From contig CANBHY010000012.1 in assembly GCA_947368535.1 (NCBI GenBank), forward strand, positions 1-39,016: a DNA stretch of 39,016 nt, read 5' to 3'. The position numbers and the translations under genes were made by a program. This DNA is from an uncultured Clostridium sp. Lineage in GTDB: Bacteria; Bacillota; Clostridia; TANB77; CAG-508. Each line of letters starts with the position of its first letter. The stretch's first letter is position 1. This document shows, piece after piece, positions 1-7,487 of this stretch. The notes under the pieces are model-generated. The model saw nothing but the letters and a program-made list of their open reading frames with translations. It was not told the origin of the DNA and made no database searches.

Positions 1-961
1 CACTATATCTATTAAATACAACAAATCGTTTTTTATGTATTATAGAAAATACAGCCCCATGGAAAGAATCTGTACATACATATTTAGCACCTCTTAATAA
101 ATTTAAAAAATCATCGGGTGCAATATCATATGGTGCATAATCTCCAAATTGTTCATCTTCTTCAACAAACTGATCTAAATGTCTTAGTGTAACTATTTTT
201 AAACCTGTTTTTTTAGCTAATTCTTTAACCGCTTTTCTTTGCTCAGGATTGTTTCCTAAGAAATATGCAAATATATATTCTTCATCATAATATTTTTTAG
301 TAGGTATCAAATCTTCCCATTCATTTTGATTAAACATAAATACTGGATCTAAAACAACAGGTGCATCTCTTCCTGTTAATTCTTTAACAATCTTTTGCCC
401 AGAATTTTCTCTTAGGCTAACGTATTCTATTCTATTTAAATATTTAGATGTCCTTCTTTTTTGATACCATGGAATATATTTAACCCCAAAACTAGAAGCA
501 TATGAAATTTTTCTAATCTTTTGAGGAACAAACATTAAATTATAAAAATTTGTTGGTAATCCAGCTGGAGACCATAATTGGTCACTACCTACTAGAACTG
601 CTTTATACTTACTAGCATTCTCTACCAATTTATCATATCCATAATTAATTTCAGATAATTTATCTTGAAATTTTTCTGTCCTAAATCTATCAAAAGCCTT
701 CATTCTTATCTTATCATTTCCTAAAAAGTCAGGATGCTTTTTAAAACTCATTTTTTTCTGAAAAGCCTCATACTTATCATTTATTAATACATTATTAAAT
801 AGTCTAGGTATAGATTTTAATATAAACACTAAATCTTTCTTTTTTTCATAACGAATTATCTCATATTCTACACCAACTTTATCTAGTAATTTTGTAGTAG
901 CAAAAGCTTGCAACATCCCTCCATAATTTTCATGATAATACTTAATGCATATTCCTATCAT
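1..961 (-). CDS. polysaccharide pyruvyl transferase family protein, 3' end cut by window edge
   Basis: The frame is open from an ATG at 961 to the window edge (320 codons seen, no stop), so the C-terminus lies outside. A GGGAGG Shine-Dalgarno lies just upstream of the ATG. The protein begins MIGICIKYYHENYGGMLQAF and contains VGSDQLWSP, SYASSFGV and YVSLRENSG, then VLDPVFMFN and VCTDSFHGAVFSI near the edge. This succession (GSDQxW, S[VL]RE, LDPV, TDSFHG) is the pattern of the PF04230 polysaccharide pyruvyl transferase family (WcaK/AmsJ/CsaB type). Members transfer a pyruvyl ketal from phosphoenolpyruvate to a sugar of a cell-surface glycan, or are relatives of such enzymes with unknown acceptors. 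It follows the radical SAM gene by 27 bp and is probably the next gene of the same operon. The family call is strong; the substrate cannot be read from the sequence. Confidence 0.85.
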   Translation of the reverse strand, partial: MIGICIKYYHENYGGMLQAFATTKLLDKVGVEYEIIRYEKKKDLVFILKSIPRLFNNVLINDKYEAFQKKMSFKKHPDFLGNDKIRMKAFDRFRTEKFQDKLSEINYGYDKLVENASKYKAVLVGSDQLWSPAGLPTNFYNLMFVPQKIRKISYASSFGVKYIPWYQKRRTSKYLNRIEYVSLRENSGQKIVKELTGRDAPVVLDPVFMFNQNEWEDLIPTKKYYDEEYIFAYFLGNNPEQRKAVKELAKKTGLKIVTLRHLDQFVEEDEQFGDYAPYDIAPDDFLNLLRGAKYVCTDSFHGAVFSIIHKKRFVVFNRYS

Positions 962-988
962 ATTTTTCCTCCCACCCAGATATAATAA

Positions 989-2161
989 TTATTTGTTCAT
1001 CTGATTATTTATATCTGCATTAACAATTTCTTCACCAGTTTTATCTTTTAATTGTTTTTTAGAAGCTTCAGATAAACCATCATTTATAACACAATTCAAA
1101 TCACAAGTAGAACATTTATCTAACTCTTCTTTTGTAACTTTTCCATCTCGATAATCCCTAACTATCTTATTTTCATACATTGAATACTTTTTCTTAGTCC
1201 AAAATTTTAATTTATGTCCAATTACCCACCATGCTGGAACCCAAATATATTTATGCATAGCGGGAGAAACAGATCCTATCATCCAACATTGCCTATCACA
1301 GTTTCTAACCTTTTTTCTAACTTTTTCTGCTTGCTCTGAATTCCACAATTCTTCCCAAGTTTGATTATTTAAATTTCCCATTACTTCCTTATCTTTAGTT
1401 CCATTACATGGCATTACATCACCATAAGGATCAATAAAGAAAGTATCAAAAGCCATATCACAAGGTAATAATCTTTTTTGTCCATATATATAATTAATTA
1501 AACCGTGATTAAAGTAAGCTCTAAACCATTTTTTAGGACTTTTTGAATTTAAAAGCTCATTAACAACTCTTTCAAAATTTTCAGCTACCATTGCTCTATC
1601 TTTAATTATGTTTTTTGCTTCAACAAAATAGAAGCTATTATGTAATGATGCTGTTGCAAATTCCATTCCCATTTCATCTGATAAATTATATAAAGGAACT
1701 AAATCAGGAGCGTTTTTATCTTGAACTGTCATTCCAAATCCAACATCATTCATTCCCATTTCTCTTAACTTTTTAAGAGTTTCATACCCTCTGTTATATC
1801 CATCTTCTAAACCACGAATTTCATTGTTTGTTTGTTCTAAACCTTCAATAGAAATTCTAATACCGATATTCGGAAATTCTTTACAAAGTTCGATTATTCT
1901 ATCTGTAAAAAATCCATTAGTAGAAATAACAATTCTATCTGATTTTTTATATAATTCTCTTACAACATCTCGTAAATCTTCTCTAATAAAAGGTTCCCCA
2001 CCAGTAATATTAGTAAAATACATTTTAGGCAACTTTTTTATAGTCTCTAAACTAATCTCTTCTTCTGGTTTAGAAGGACATTTATATCTGTTACACATAG
2101 TACATCTAGCATTACATCTATAAGTTACAATTACAGTTCCGTTTAATTTTTTCTCGGCCAC
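989..2161 (-). CDS. radical SAM/SPASM domain protein in glycan locus
   Basis: A 390-residue radical SAM enzyme. The [4Fe-4S] triad is C16-x3-C20-x2-C23 (YRCNARCTMC), followed by GGEP at 54-57, which contacts SAM, and the STNG strand near residue 80. The C-terminal half is Cys-rich in SPASM style: C234 (PCDMAF), C252 (PYGDVMPCNG), C288 and C292, then C350, C353 and C357, enough for auxiliary clusters. The start is GTG at 2161; the upstream glycosyltransferase stop shares one base with it (TAGTG), so the two are translationally coupled. SPASM enzymes mostly modify peptides (RiPPs, sulfatase maturation) but are also seen in surface-polysaccharide clusters with unknown substrates. A 44-residue protein is encoded one gene upstream, so a peptide substrate is possible but unproven. 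Confidence 0.88.
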   Translation of the reverse strand: MAEKKLNGTVIVTYRCNARCTMCNRYKCPSKPEEEISLETIKKLPKMYFTNITGGEPFIREDLRDVVRELYKKSDRIVISTNGFFTDRIIELCKEFPNIGIRISIEGLEQTNNEIRGLEDGYNRGYETLKKLREMGMNDVGFGMTVQDKNAPDLVPLYNLSDEMGMEFATASLHNSFYFVEAKNIIKDRAMVAENFERVVNELLNSKSPKKWFRAYFNHGLINYIYGQKRLLPCDMAFDTFFIDPYGDVMPCNGTKDKEVMGNLNNQTWEELWNSEQAEKVRKKVRNCDRQCWMIGSVSPAMHKYIWVPAWWVIGHKLKFWTKKKYSMYENKIVRDYRDGKVTKEELDKCSTCDLNCVINDGLSEASKKQLKDKTGEEIVNADINNQMNK

Positions 2162-3381
2162 TATTCTTCCTCCATTACTAATTTATTATATATTTTCATC
2201 AATTCATCATAATATTTTTCTTTAGTAAATTCTTGTCTTGCAAGCTCTTTAGCATTATCTCCAAACTCTTTAACTATATCTTTGTTATCAAATAAATAAT
2301 TTATCTTTTCTGCTAATTCTTGAACATTATTATATTCAAATAATAATCCTGTTTTATCTTTTCTAACTAATTCTGGAATTCCTCCAATCCACGAACCTAT
2401 AATAGGTTTACCTATTGCTAAAGTTTCTAACACTGAATACGGACAATTTTCATACCAAATTGAAGGAACTATAACCATAGTTGCTCTACTTATCTTTTCT
2501 TTAATCTCATCTTTATTTAAAAATCCTAATAATTGTACTTTAGTACCTAATCTATTTTGTCTTCTCATTTTATCAATATTTTCTTTTTCTGGACCTTCAC
2601 CAGCAATATACAAAGTTTTACCTTTTACTTTTCTAAAAGCTTGTACTAAATTAAATATGCCTTTTTCTTTTGATAATCTTCCGATATATAAAGCATAATC
2701 TTCATCCATTCTCTCAACATTGTATTTATCAACATCAATATAATTATATATAGTCGTAATTTTATCTAAAGATATACCATCTTCTATAAGCTTGCCTTTA
2801 TAAAATTCTGTAGGAGTAATAATATGATCTATCTTTTCTGAGTAAATTCTATTTTTTCTGTAATATCTTCCTTCTAAAGTTCCTATTAAACTTTTTAAAG
2901 TAGAACCCTTATTGCATCTATTTTTAAAGCAATTTGAATATTTGCCACCTAAACATTTTTCACAAACTTCTTGTTTATTATCAAGCATAGAAATCGCAGG
3001 ACAAACAGCTTGTAAATCATGGGCTGTAAATACAATTGGTATATTTTTTTCTTTTATAGCATCTATTATAGAAGCTGATAATTGTCTTTGAAAATTATTT
3101 AAATGAACTATATCTGGCTTAAAATCTTCTAATGCTTCTTGCATTTTTTTCTTATTTTCTTTTGAATAAATAACATCAAAAGCTTTAAGTTTACTTGCTT
3201 TATTTAAATCTATTTGTTCTACAAAGTATTCTTTATCCCCAGTAACAATATTTCTATCATCTTTCATAGAAAAATATGCTACTTCATGTCCATGTTCTTT
3301 AAGCAATTCACCAAGTTCAAAATAATACTTTTCACTTCCACCTTTTAAATAATGAAATTTATTAACTAATAAAATTTTCAT
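2161..3381 (-). CDS. GT4-family glycosyltransferase
   Basis: A 406-residue GT-B-fold glycosyltransferase. The N-terminus MKILLVNKFHYLKGGSEKY carries the glycine-rich donor/acceptor loop typical of GT4 enzymes. The second Rossmann half starts around YIGRLSKEKGI. It ends in the EX7E signature ENCPYSVLE, followed by IGKPIIGSWIGGIPE, which binds the nucleotide-sugar diphosphate. An insert around residues 140-155 holds four cysteines (CEKC...CFKNRC), a feature of several clostridial GT4 proteins and possibly a metal site. An AGAGGAG Shine-Dalgarno precedes the ATG. It should transfer an activated sugar to the lipid-linked repeat unit at the cytoplasmic membrane face; donor and acceptor are not predictable. 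Confidence 0.88.
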   Translation of the reverse strand: MKILLVNKFHYLKGGSEKYYFELGELLKEHGHEVAYFSMKDDRNIVTGDKEYFVEQIDLNKASKLKAFDVIYSKENKKKMQEALEDFKPDIVHLNNFQRQLSASIIDAIKEKNIPIVFTAHDLQAVCPAISMLDNKQEVCEKCLGGKYSNCFKNRCNKGSTLKSLIGTLEGRYYRKNRIYSEKIDHIITPTEFYKGKLIEDGISLDKITTIYNYIDVDKYNVERMDEDYALYIGRLSKEKGIFNLVQAFRKVKGKTLYIAGEGPEKENIDKMRRQNRLGTKVQLLGFLNKDEIKEKISRATMVIVPSIWYENCPYSVLETLAIGKPIIGSWIGGIPELVRKDKTGLLFEYNNVQELAEKINYLFDNKDIVKEFGDNAKELARQEFTKEKYYDELMKIYNKLVMEEE

Positions 3382-3404
3382 ATATTCTCCTCTTTAATAA
3401 TACA

Positions 3405-3539
3405 TTATTTATTGCGTTCTTCCTTCTCTTCATGCCAAGAAAAACTTTCTTGAATTTTAGTTACTTTACCTATTCCTTTTTTTAAAAATTCTTCGTCAAT
3501 ACCATCTGCTTTTTTCATTGAATCGTCTTTGTTTGACAT
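3405..3539 (-). CDS. 44-residue charged small protein of unknown function
   Basis: This short frame sits in the gap between the GT4 gene and the three-TM protein gene. It starts at an ATG (3537-3539) preceded at ideal spacing by AGGAGG that overlaps the upstream stop (TAGGAGG), and ends with TAA at 3405-3407. The product starts MSNKDDSMKKADGIDEEF and ends SFSWHEEKEERNK. It is very polar, has no Cys, no signal peptide and no membrane segment. A near-perfect ribosome site, the tight packing and operon position argue that it is translated. It could be a small accessory of the glycan machinery or, because a SPASM enzyme lies two genes downstream, a peptide substrate. Neither role is shown by the sequence. 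Confidence 0.65.
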   Translation of the reverse strand: MSNKDDSMKKADGIDEEFLKKGIGKVTKIQESFSWHEEKEERNK

Positions 3540-3549
3540 ACATAACCTC

Positions 3550-4104
3550 CTATAATACGAATATTTTTCCTATAATTATTAATACTGCTAAAGTTGTTTC
3601 AAATATAATATTAAAAATTATTGCACCATAATATATCTTAAGATCTATTAATTTTTTCCTATAATTTTTAAGTTGTTCTCTATATAATTCTATGTAATAT
3701 ACGTCTTCGATATTTTTAAACAGTCTTTTTCTTCTTTTACATAGATTCTCTCTCATTTCAAGATTTTGTTCATTACTAATTACTTCATCATATCTACTAT
3801 TTATTTGATTCTCTAATTCCTTAGTATTGCCTAGATCTTCTGAAACAGTTGTCTTATATCTTTTTAAATACAGCCATACTGTATAAAATAATGTAAACGA
3901 AACTGTTAACATTAATATTGCAAAAACAATATAACATGCTAATTTATATCCAAATCCTTTTAATTCTAAAATCATATTCAACAATGGAAATATTACAACA
4001 ATAATTACTGTTGTAAATATTTTCATTGTATTCTCTTTTCGTTCTAATAACTCTTCATTTTTCTTTTTAATTAATTCATACTGATTTTTATAAAAATCTT
4101 CCAT
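3550..4104 (-). CDS. membrane protein with three TM segments and a charged helical middle
   Basis: A 184-residue protein I do not recognise. Residues 1-26 form a charged helix (YELIKKKNEELLERKENT). Two hydrophobic segments follow at about 28-46 and 54-79, then a basic/acidic helical stretch with RRKRLFKN, and a last TM segment at about 160-184 that runs to the C-terminus (LAVLIIIGKIFVL). The arrangement of two central TM helices flanked by coiled regions loosely recalls SLATT-type 2-TM proteins, but I see no decisive motif. Its place between two glycosyltransferase genes suggests a membrane accessory of glycan assembly. The RBS is GAGAGGA. Confidence 0.75.
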   Translation of the reverse strand: MEDFYKNQYELIKKKNEELLERKENTMKIFTTVIIVVIFPLLNMILELKGFGYKLACYIVFAILMLTVSFTLFYTVWLYLKRYKTTVSEDLGNTKELENQINSRYDEVISNEQNLEMRENLCKRRKRLFKNIEDVYYIELYREQLKNYRKKLIDLKIYYGAIIFNIIFETTLAVLIIIGKIFVL

Positions 4105-4116
4105 TTCGACATCCTC

Positions 4117-5241
4117 TCAGTTATTTCTATTTTTATACAATTTCTCTGTTTCACTTATAACATCATCCCAACTATACTTTTGTAAAACATAATTAGAAAT
4201 TTCATTTTCATCTTTTCTATCTACGCCCTTTAACGCCTGATTCAATTTATCTGCTAAATCATTTACATTACTTTTTTCAAATGAATATGCTAAACTTCCT
4301 GCAACTTGCATATTTTCTTCTATATTACTTACTAAACAATTTTTTCCATAACTCATTGCTTCCATTAAACTAATTGGCATTCCTTCAACATCGCTAGGCA
4401 AACAATATAAATAACAGTTACTAAATAACTCATCTAATTCTTCACCTTGAACAAATCCTGTCATAATAATCTTATCATTTTTAGAAACTTTATTCTTAAT
4501 TTCTTCAAGATATTCATTGGTATGACTTGCTCCACCTGCTATAACTAATTTTTTATCTGTGTCAATTTTTTCAAAAGCATCTATTAAATAATGTACTCCT
4601 TTTTCTGGAACAATTCTAGCTAAAAATAATATATAAGAATCTTTTTCGAGATTATACTTTTCTTTAATAATGTTAGCCTCTCTAGCAACTGGCTTGCTCA
4701 CGCCATTAGAAATAAAGTTTGTATCTCTATTATAAGTTTCTTTAAAATATTTCTGTACACCTTCTGATAACACTATAATTTCGTCAGCATATTTTGCAAT
4801 TAATTTCTCTCCAAATTTTATATACTTTGTAGCAAATCCTCCCCATTTAGAACGTTGCCAGTCTAACCCATGAACTGTAACAACAATTCTTTTCTTAAAC
4901 AAATGAGGAATCCAAAGCATTGCTGAGCATCCTTCTGCATGATAATGCAAAACATCATACTTACCCAAAAGTGCTTTTATACTAGCCAAAAAAGAATAAA
5001 TTAAAGCATCTAAACCTTTTTTATTAATTGTAGGTATTGTAAAAATTTTAACACCCTTATGGTCTTTTATTTTTTTATTGGCTTTGTCAGCATTTTTATC
5101 TTGAACATTTTTGCCTTTTCTGTTATAAACATCAACCTCGTAACCCTTCTTAACAAGTCTAGTTGAAAGCTCTTCAACAACAACTTCCACTCCGCCTTCT
5201 CTTGAAGGAATACGCTTATGACCAATCATTGCAATTTTCAT
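4117..5241 (-). CDS. GT4-family glycosyltransferase (DUF1972-type N-terminus)
   Basis: A 374-residue GT-B glycosyltransferase. The start MKIAMIGHKRIPSREGGVE, with VVVEELSTRLVKKGYEVDVY, matches the DUF1972-type N-terminal domain of rhamnosyl/galactosyl-type transferases of capsule loci. HYHAEGCSAM and VTVHGLDWQRSKWGG follow, and the C-terminal domain has ARIVPEKGVHYLIDAF and the EX7E motif EGMPISLME. It is the first gene after the promoter at 5302-5331 and probably heads the transcript running left through the rest of the glycan genes. It should add a sugar to the undecaprenyl-linked intermediate made by the phosphoglycosyl transferase next door. Confidence 0.88.
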   Translation of the reverse strand: MKIAMIGHKRIPSREGGVEVVVEELSTRLVKKGYEVDVYNRKGKNVQDKNADKANKKIKDHKGVKIFTIPTINKKGLDALIYSFLASIKALLGKYDVLHYHAEGCSAMLWIPHLFKKRIVVTVHGLDWQRSKWGGFATKYIKFGEKLIAKYADEIIVLSEGVQKYFKETYNRDTNFISNGVSKPVAREANIIKEKYNLEKDSYILFLARIVPEKGVHYLIDAFEKIDTDKKLVIAGGASHTNEYLEEIKNKVSKNDKIIMTGFVQGEELDELFSNCYLYCLPSDVEGMPISLMEAMSYGKNCLVSNIEENMQVAGSLAYSFEKSNVNDLADKLNQALKGVDRKDENEISNYVLQKYSWDDVISETEKLYKNRNN

Positions 5242-5301
5242 ATTTTTATCCTATATTTTCTTTTTATTTTAGTTCATTTAAACATAAATATAATTAATAT
5301 C

Positions 5302-5331
5302 ATTATATAATATCTTATCTATTTTTTTCAA
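5302..5331 (-). promoter_or_regulatory. sigma-A-type promoter for the leftward glycosyltransferase operon
   Basis: On the minus strand, TTGAAA (5326-5331) is followed after 18 bp by TATAAT (5302-5307). It lies between the terminator of the upstream gene and the GT4 start at 5241, where a new start of transcription is needed. Confidence 0.6.
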
Positions 5332-5353
5332 CTTTTTACGACATATTTTTAAG

Positions 5354-5393
5354 GCAAAAAAATCCTTCACAATTTCATAATCATGAAGGATTT
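5354..5393 (-). terminator. intrinsic terminator after the phosphoglycosyl transferase gene
   Basis: Arms AAATCCTTCA (5360-5369) and TGAAGGATTT (5384-5393) form a perfect 10-bp stem. On the minus strand the stem is followed by a T run (the A run at 5354-5360 of the plus strand). It lies 14 bp past the stop of the 5407 gene. Confidence 0.85.
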
Positions 5394-5406
5394 ATATATT
5401 CTTATA

Positions 5407-6687
5407 TTATGCTGCATTATCATTTTTAAATACATTAATTACAGTTTTACAAAGTATTTTAACATCTCTAGCAATATTAGCCTCTTTATGATACTTCATA
5501 TCCATTTCTAATCTATCTTTAAATGTAACATTACTTCTACCACTAATTTGCCATAGCCCTGTAATTCCTGGTTTATATTTAACTATTATATCATAGTAAC
5601 CTTCCATATCAGCATGTTCTCTGAACAAATATGGTCTAGGTCCTACTAAACTCATTTCACCTTTTAAAACATTAATAAATTGTGGAAACTCATCAAGTGA
5701 TGTCTTTCTTAAGAATTTTCCAGCTTTAGTGATTCTTGGATCTTTTTTAAGCTTTTTATACTTTTTAAATTCTTTTCTAGCAGCTGAATCTTGTTCTAAT
5801 ATTTCAACTAATTTCTCGTCAGCTCCAACTACCATAGTTCTAAATTTATACATTTTAAATGGTTTACCATCTTTTCCAATTCTATCTTGAACATAGAAAA
5901 TAGGTCCTTTATCACCTGACATATGATTATGTATTACCACTATTATTGTAAGTGGAACTAATAGTACTATTCCAATTATTGCACCAATAATATCTATAGT
6001 TCTCTTTAAAAATCTATTAATTAAACTAGCTAAAGATATTACTGCATTTTTAAATGATACCACTAATCCACTTAAAACTTGCCCTTTAAATTTTCTAGGA
6101 ATTGTAATAAGTAATGTTATTAGAATTATTTTTATATCTAAAAACATATTTTTTCTGTAATAATATTTGCTATCATTATCAAGTCTCATATCATATAAAT
6201 AATTACTTGCATATGATATTTGTGCAAGACCAGTTACACCAGGTTTCATTTTTACTATTCTATCAAAAAATGTTCCCATTCTCGCTTTTTCTTCTATTTT
6301 ATAAGGTTTAGGTCCTACAATTGACATATTTCCTATTAAAAGATTAATTGCTTCTGGTAACGCATCTAAACTTGTCGCTTTTAATCTATTTTCTGTACCA
6401 TCTTTATTTACTGACCTATACTTTATAACATTAATAATTCTTCCCTTTTTACCGAAACATTTAGTTACTGTAAATATTGACTTAAAATCACCATTACTAA
6501 TATAAATTAACTTTAATATAATTGAACTTGGTATAAGAAGTACTAGTAAAACAAGTCCAAATAAAATATCTATTGTTCTACTTATAATTGATTTACATAA
6601 TAAAGATAATCTACAAATCGCTTTCTTTAGTGTATTGTCACGTATATGTTTTAAATCAAAAGGTATTGAAACTTCATTTTCTTCCAT
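5407..6687 (-). CDS. tandem two-domain phosphoglycosyl (undecaprenyl-phosphate sugar) transferase; first domain probably inactive
   Basis: Two copies of the monotopic bacterial sugar transferase domain (PF02397) in one chain. Counting from the ATG at 6687, copy 1 spans about 36-200 and copy 2 about 225-425. Each begins with the re-entrant membrane helix (RTIDILFGLVL / RTIDIIGAIIGI). Copy 2 has the full signature: YKFRTM, TSLDEFPQ with the Asp-Glu dyad D332-E333, VGPRPY and GITGLWQISGRS. Copy 1 keeps KYRSV, VGPKPY and GVTGLAQIS but reads SLDALPE, so the catalytic Glu is Ala (D108-A109). Copy 2 should transfer a sugar phosphate to undecaprenyl phosphate and start repeat-unit synthesis. A longer reading from GTG at 6702 is possible. 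The ATG is preferred because GGGAG lies just upstream of it and the promoter -10 box ends only 12 bp before the GTG. Confidence 0.9.
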   Translation of the reverse strand: MEENEVSIPFDLKHIRDNTLKKAICRLSLLCKSIISRTIDILFGLVLLVLLIPSSIILKLIYISNGDFKSIFTVTKCFGKKGRIINVIKYRSVNKDGTENRLKATSLDALPEAINLLIGNMSIVGPKPYKIEEKARMGTFFDRIVKMKPGVTGLAQISYASNYLYDMRLDNDSKYYYRKNMFLDIKIILITLLITIPRKFKGQVLSGLVVSFKNAVISLASLINRFLKRTIDIIGAIIGIVLLVPLTIIVVIHNHMSGDKGPIFYVQDRIGKDGKPFKMYKFRTMVVGADEKLVEILEQDSAARKEFKKYKKLKKDPRITKAGKFLRKTSLDEFPQFINVLKGEMSLVGPRPYLFREHADMEGYYDIIVKYKPGITGLWQISGRSNVTFKDRLEMDMKYHKEANIARDVKILCKTVINVFKNDNAA

Positions 6688-6714
6688 TCTTTTTTCTCCC
6701 ACGGATTTTTCACT

Positions 6715-6743
6715 ATTATAACATTTTTATGTCGATTTTTCAA
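6715..6743 (-). promoter_or_regulatory. promoter of the phosphoglycosyl transferase gene
   Basis: Minus-strand TTGAAA (6738-6743), 17-bp spacer, TATAAT (6715-6720). Transcription would start near 6708, giving a leader of about 20 nt before the ATG at 6687. One copy of a repeated 17-bp element fills the spacer, so binding there would block RNA polymerase. Confidence 0.75.
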
Positions 6744-6805
6744 TACTTTTGTGTTATTTTGTTTACATAATTTATTTTTTATGTACTTTTTTTATGTCGA
6801 TTTTT
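6724..6805. repeat. two identical 17-bp direct repeats at the glycan promoter (candidate operator)
   Basis: TTTTTATGTCGATTTTT occurs at 6724-6740 and again at 6789-6805, exactly 65 bp apart. The first copy lies between the -35 and -10 boxes of the 6715-6743 promoter, the second upstream. The core ATGTCGAT is not simple A/T filler. Seen directly; regulator identity unknown. The rest of 6703-6930 holds no gene that I can support. Confidence 0.6.
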
Positions 6806-6926
6806 TTAACATAATAATATTTGCTATTCATTTTTGACATAAATCATCATCATTATTATATTAATTTCGACAACAAATAGCAACCACAAAACGTTGATAT
6901 TACTGAATTGTAACGCACTTGTAATC

Positions 6927-6964
6927 AAAAAGCAAATAAACCACCTTTAAAAGGTGGTTTATTT
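6927..6964 (-). terminator. intrinsic terminator after the Cys-rich membrane protein gene
   Basis: Perfect dyad AAATAAACCACCTTT (6934-6948) / AAAGGTGGTTTATTT (6950-6964), followed on the minus strand by GCTTTTTG. It lies 19 bp past the stop at 6983. Confidence 0.85.
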
Positions 6965-6982
6965 AATATAATTGTTACATTA

Positions 6983-7408
6983 CTAATAACATTTTTCTGA
7001 AACTACGCATGATATCCATGAGAAAATTTTTAAAATCATTATTGTAAAAAAGAATACTGTTAATCCTACAAATATAATTGCTGCTATTAATGTTGTAAGT
7101 AGTCCTGATGTTATGGCTGCAATTGAAGCAACAAAAGTTCCAATTGTTCCTATTAAAAGTCCTTGACCATTACAACAAATACATCTATCACTATCTCCAC
7201 ATCTTCTACCAATTATTCCAATTATACTAGATACTGCAATCAAATTTAACAACATTATCGTAGATACTACAAAAGCAATTATAGTAAAAATAATCATTCC
7301 TGGTATTGCACCTTGAGCAAAGAATATAGTTACAATTGTTGCTATAGCTAATGCTATAACTACTCCAGCTATATCAAAAATACTAGGTCCACATTTCTTG
7401 CATTCCAT
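6983..7408 (-). CDS. small Cys-containing four-TM membrane protein, unknown function
   Basis: From the ATG at 7408, 141 residues beginning MECKKCGPS. An in-frame TTG at 7414 would add two residues, but GGTGA is spaced correctly for the ATG. There are four hydrophobic segments, at roughly 10-30, 35-60, 84-105 and 107-130. Cytosolic or loop Cys residues come as a CKKC pair at the N-terminus, a group in the central loop (RRCGDSDRCICCNGQG) and two near the C-terminus (SCVVSEKCY). The paired cysteines suggest a metal site or disulfides. I do not recognise the family. It follows the M14 peptidase by about 80 bp, with a possible TATAAT in that gap, and ends at a strong terminator. Confidence 0.75.
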   Translation of the reverse strand: MECKKCGPSIFDIAGVVIALAIATIVTIFFAQGAIPGMIIFTIIAFVVSTIMLLNLIAVSSIIGIIGRRCGDSDRCICCNGQGLLIGTIGTFVASIAAITSGLLTTLIAAIIFVGLTVFFFTIMILKIFSWISCVVSEKCY

Positions 7409-7487
7409 TCCCAATTCACCACTTTCATACTATATTGGTATTTTAAATACATACCTATTATATAATATTAAAAAGTAACTATTTTTG

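Noticed and set aside
1824..2123. Plus-strand open frames opposite the minus-strand genes (for example here and at 6114-6311, 8753-9028, 22667-22885, 25278-25529)
   Set aside because: They mirror the codon pattern of the minus-strand genes, lack ribosome sites and give Phe/Leu/Ser-rich products.
6688..6702. GTG start for the double phosphoglycosyl transferase at 6702
   Set aside because: It would lie only about 6 nt from the predicted transcript start and has no Shine-Dalgarno; the GGGAG needed for the ATG at 6687 would be inside the coding sequence.
6703..6982. Riboswitch or leader RNA before the phosphoglycosyl transferase
   Set aside because: The promoter lies at 6715-6743, leaving a leader of only about 20 nt; no structured leader is possible.
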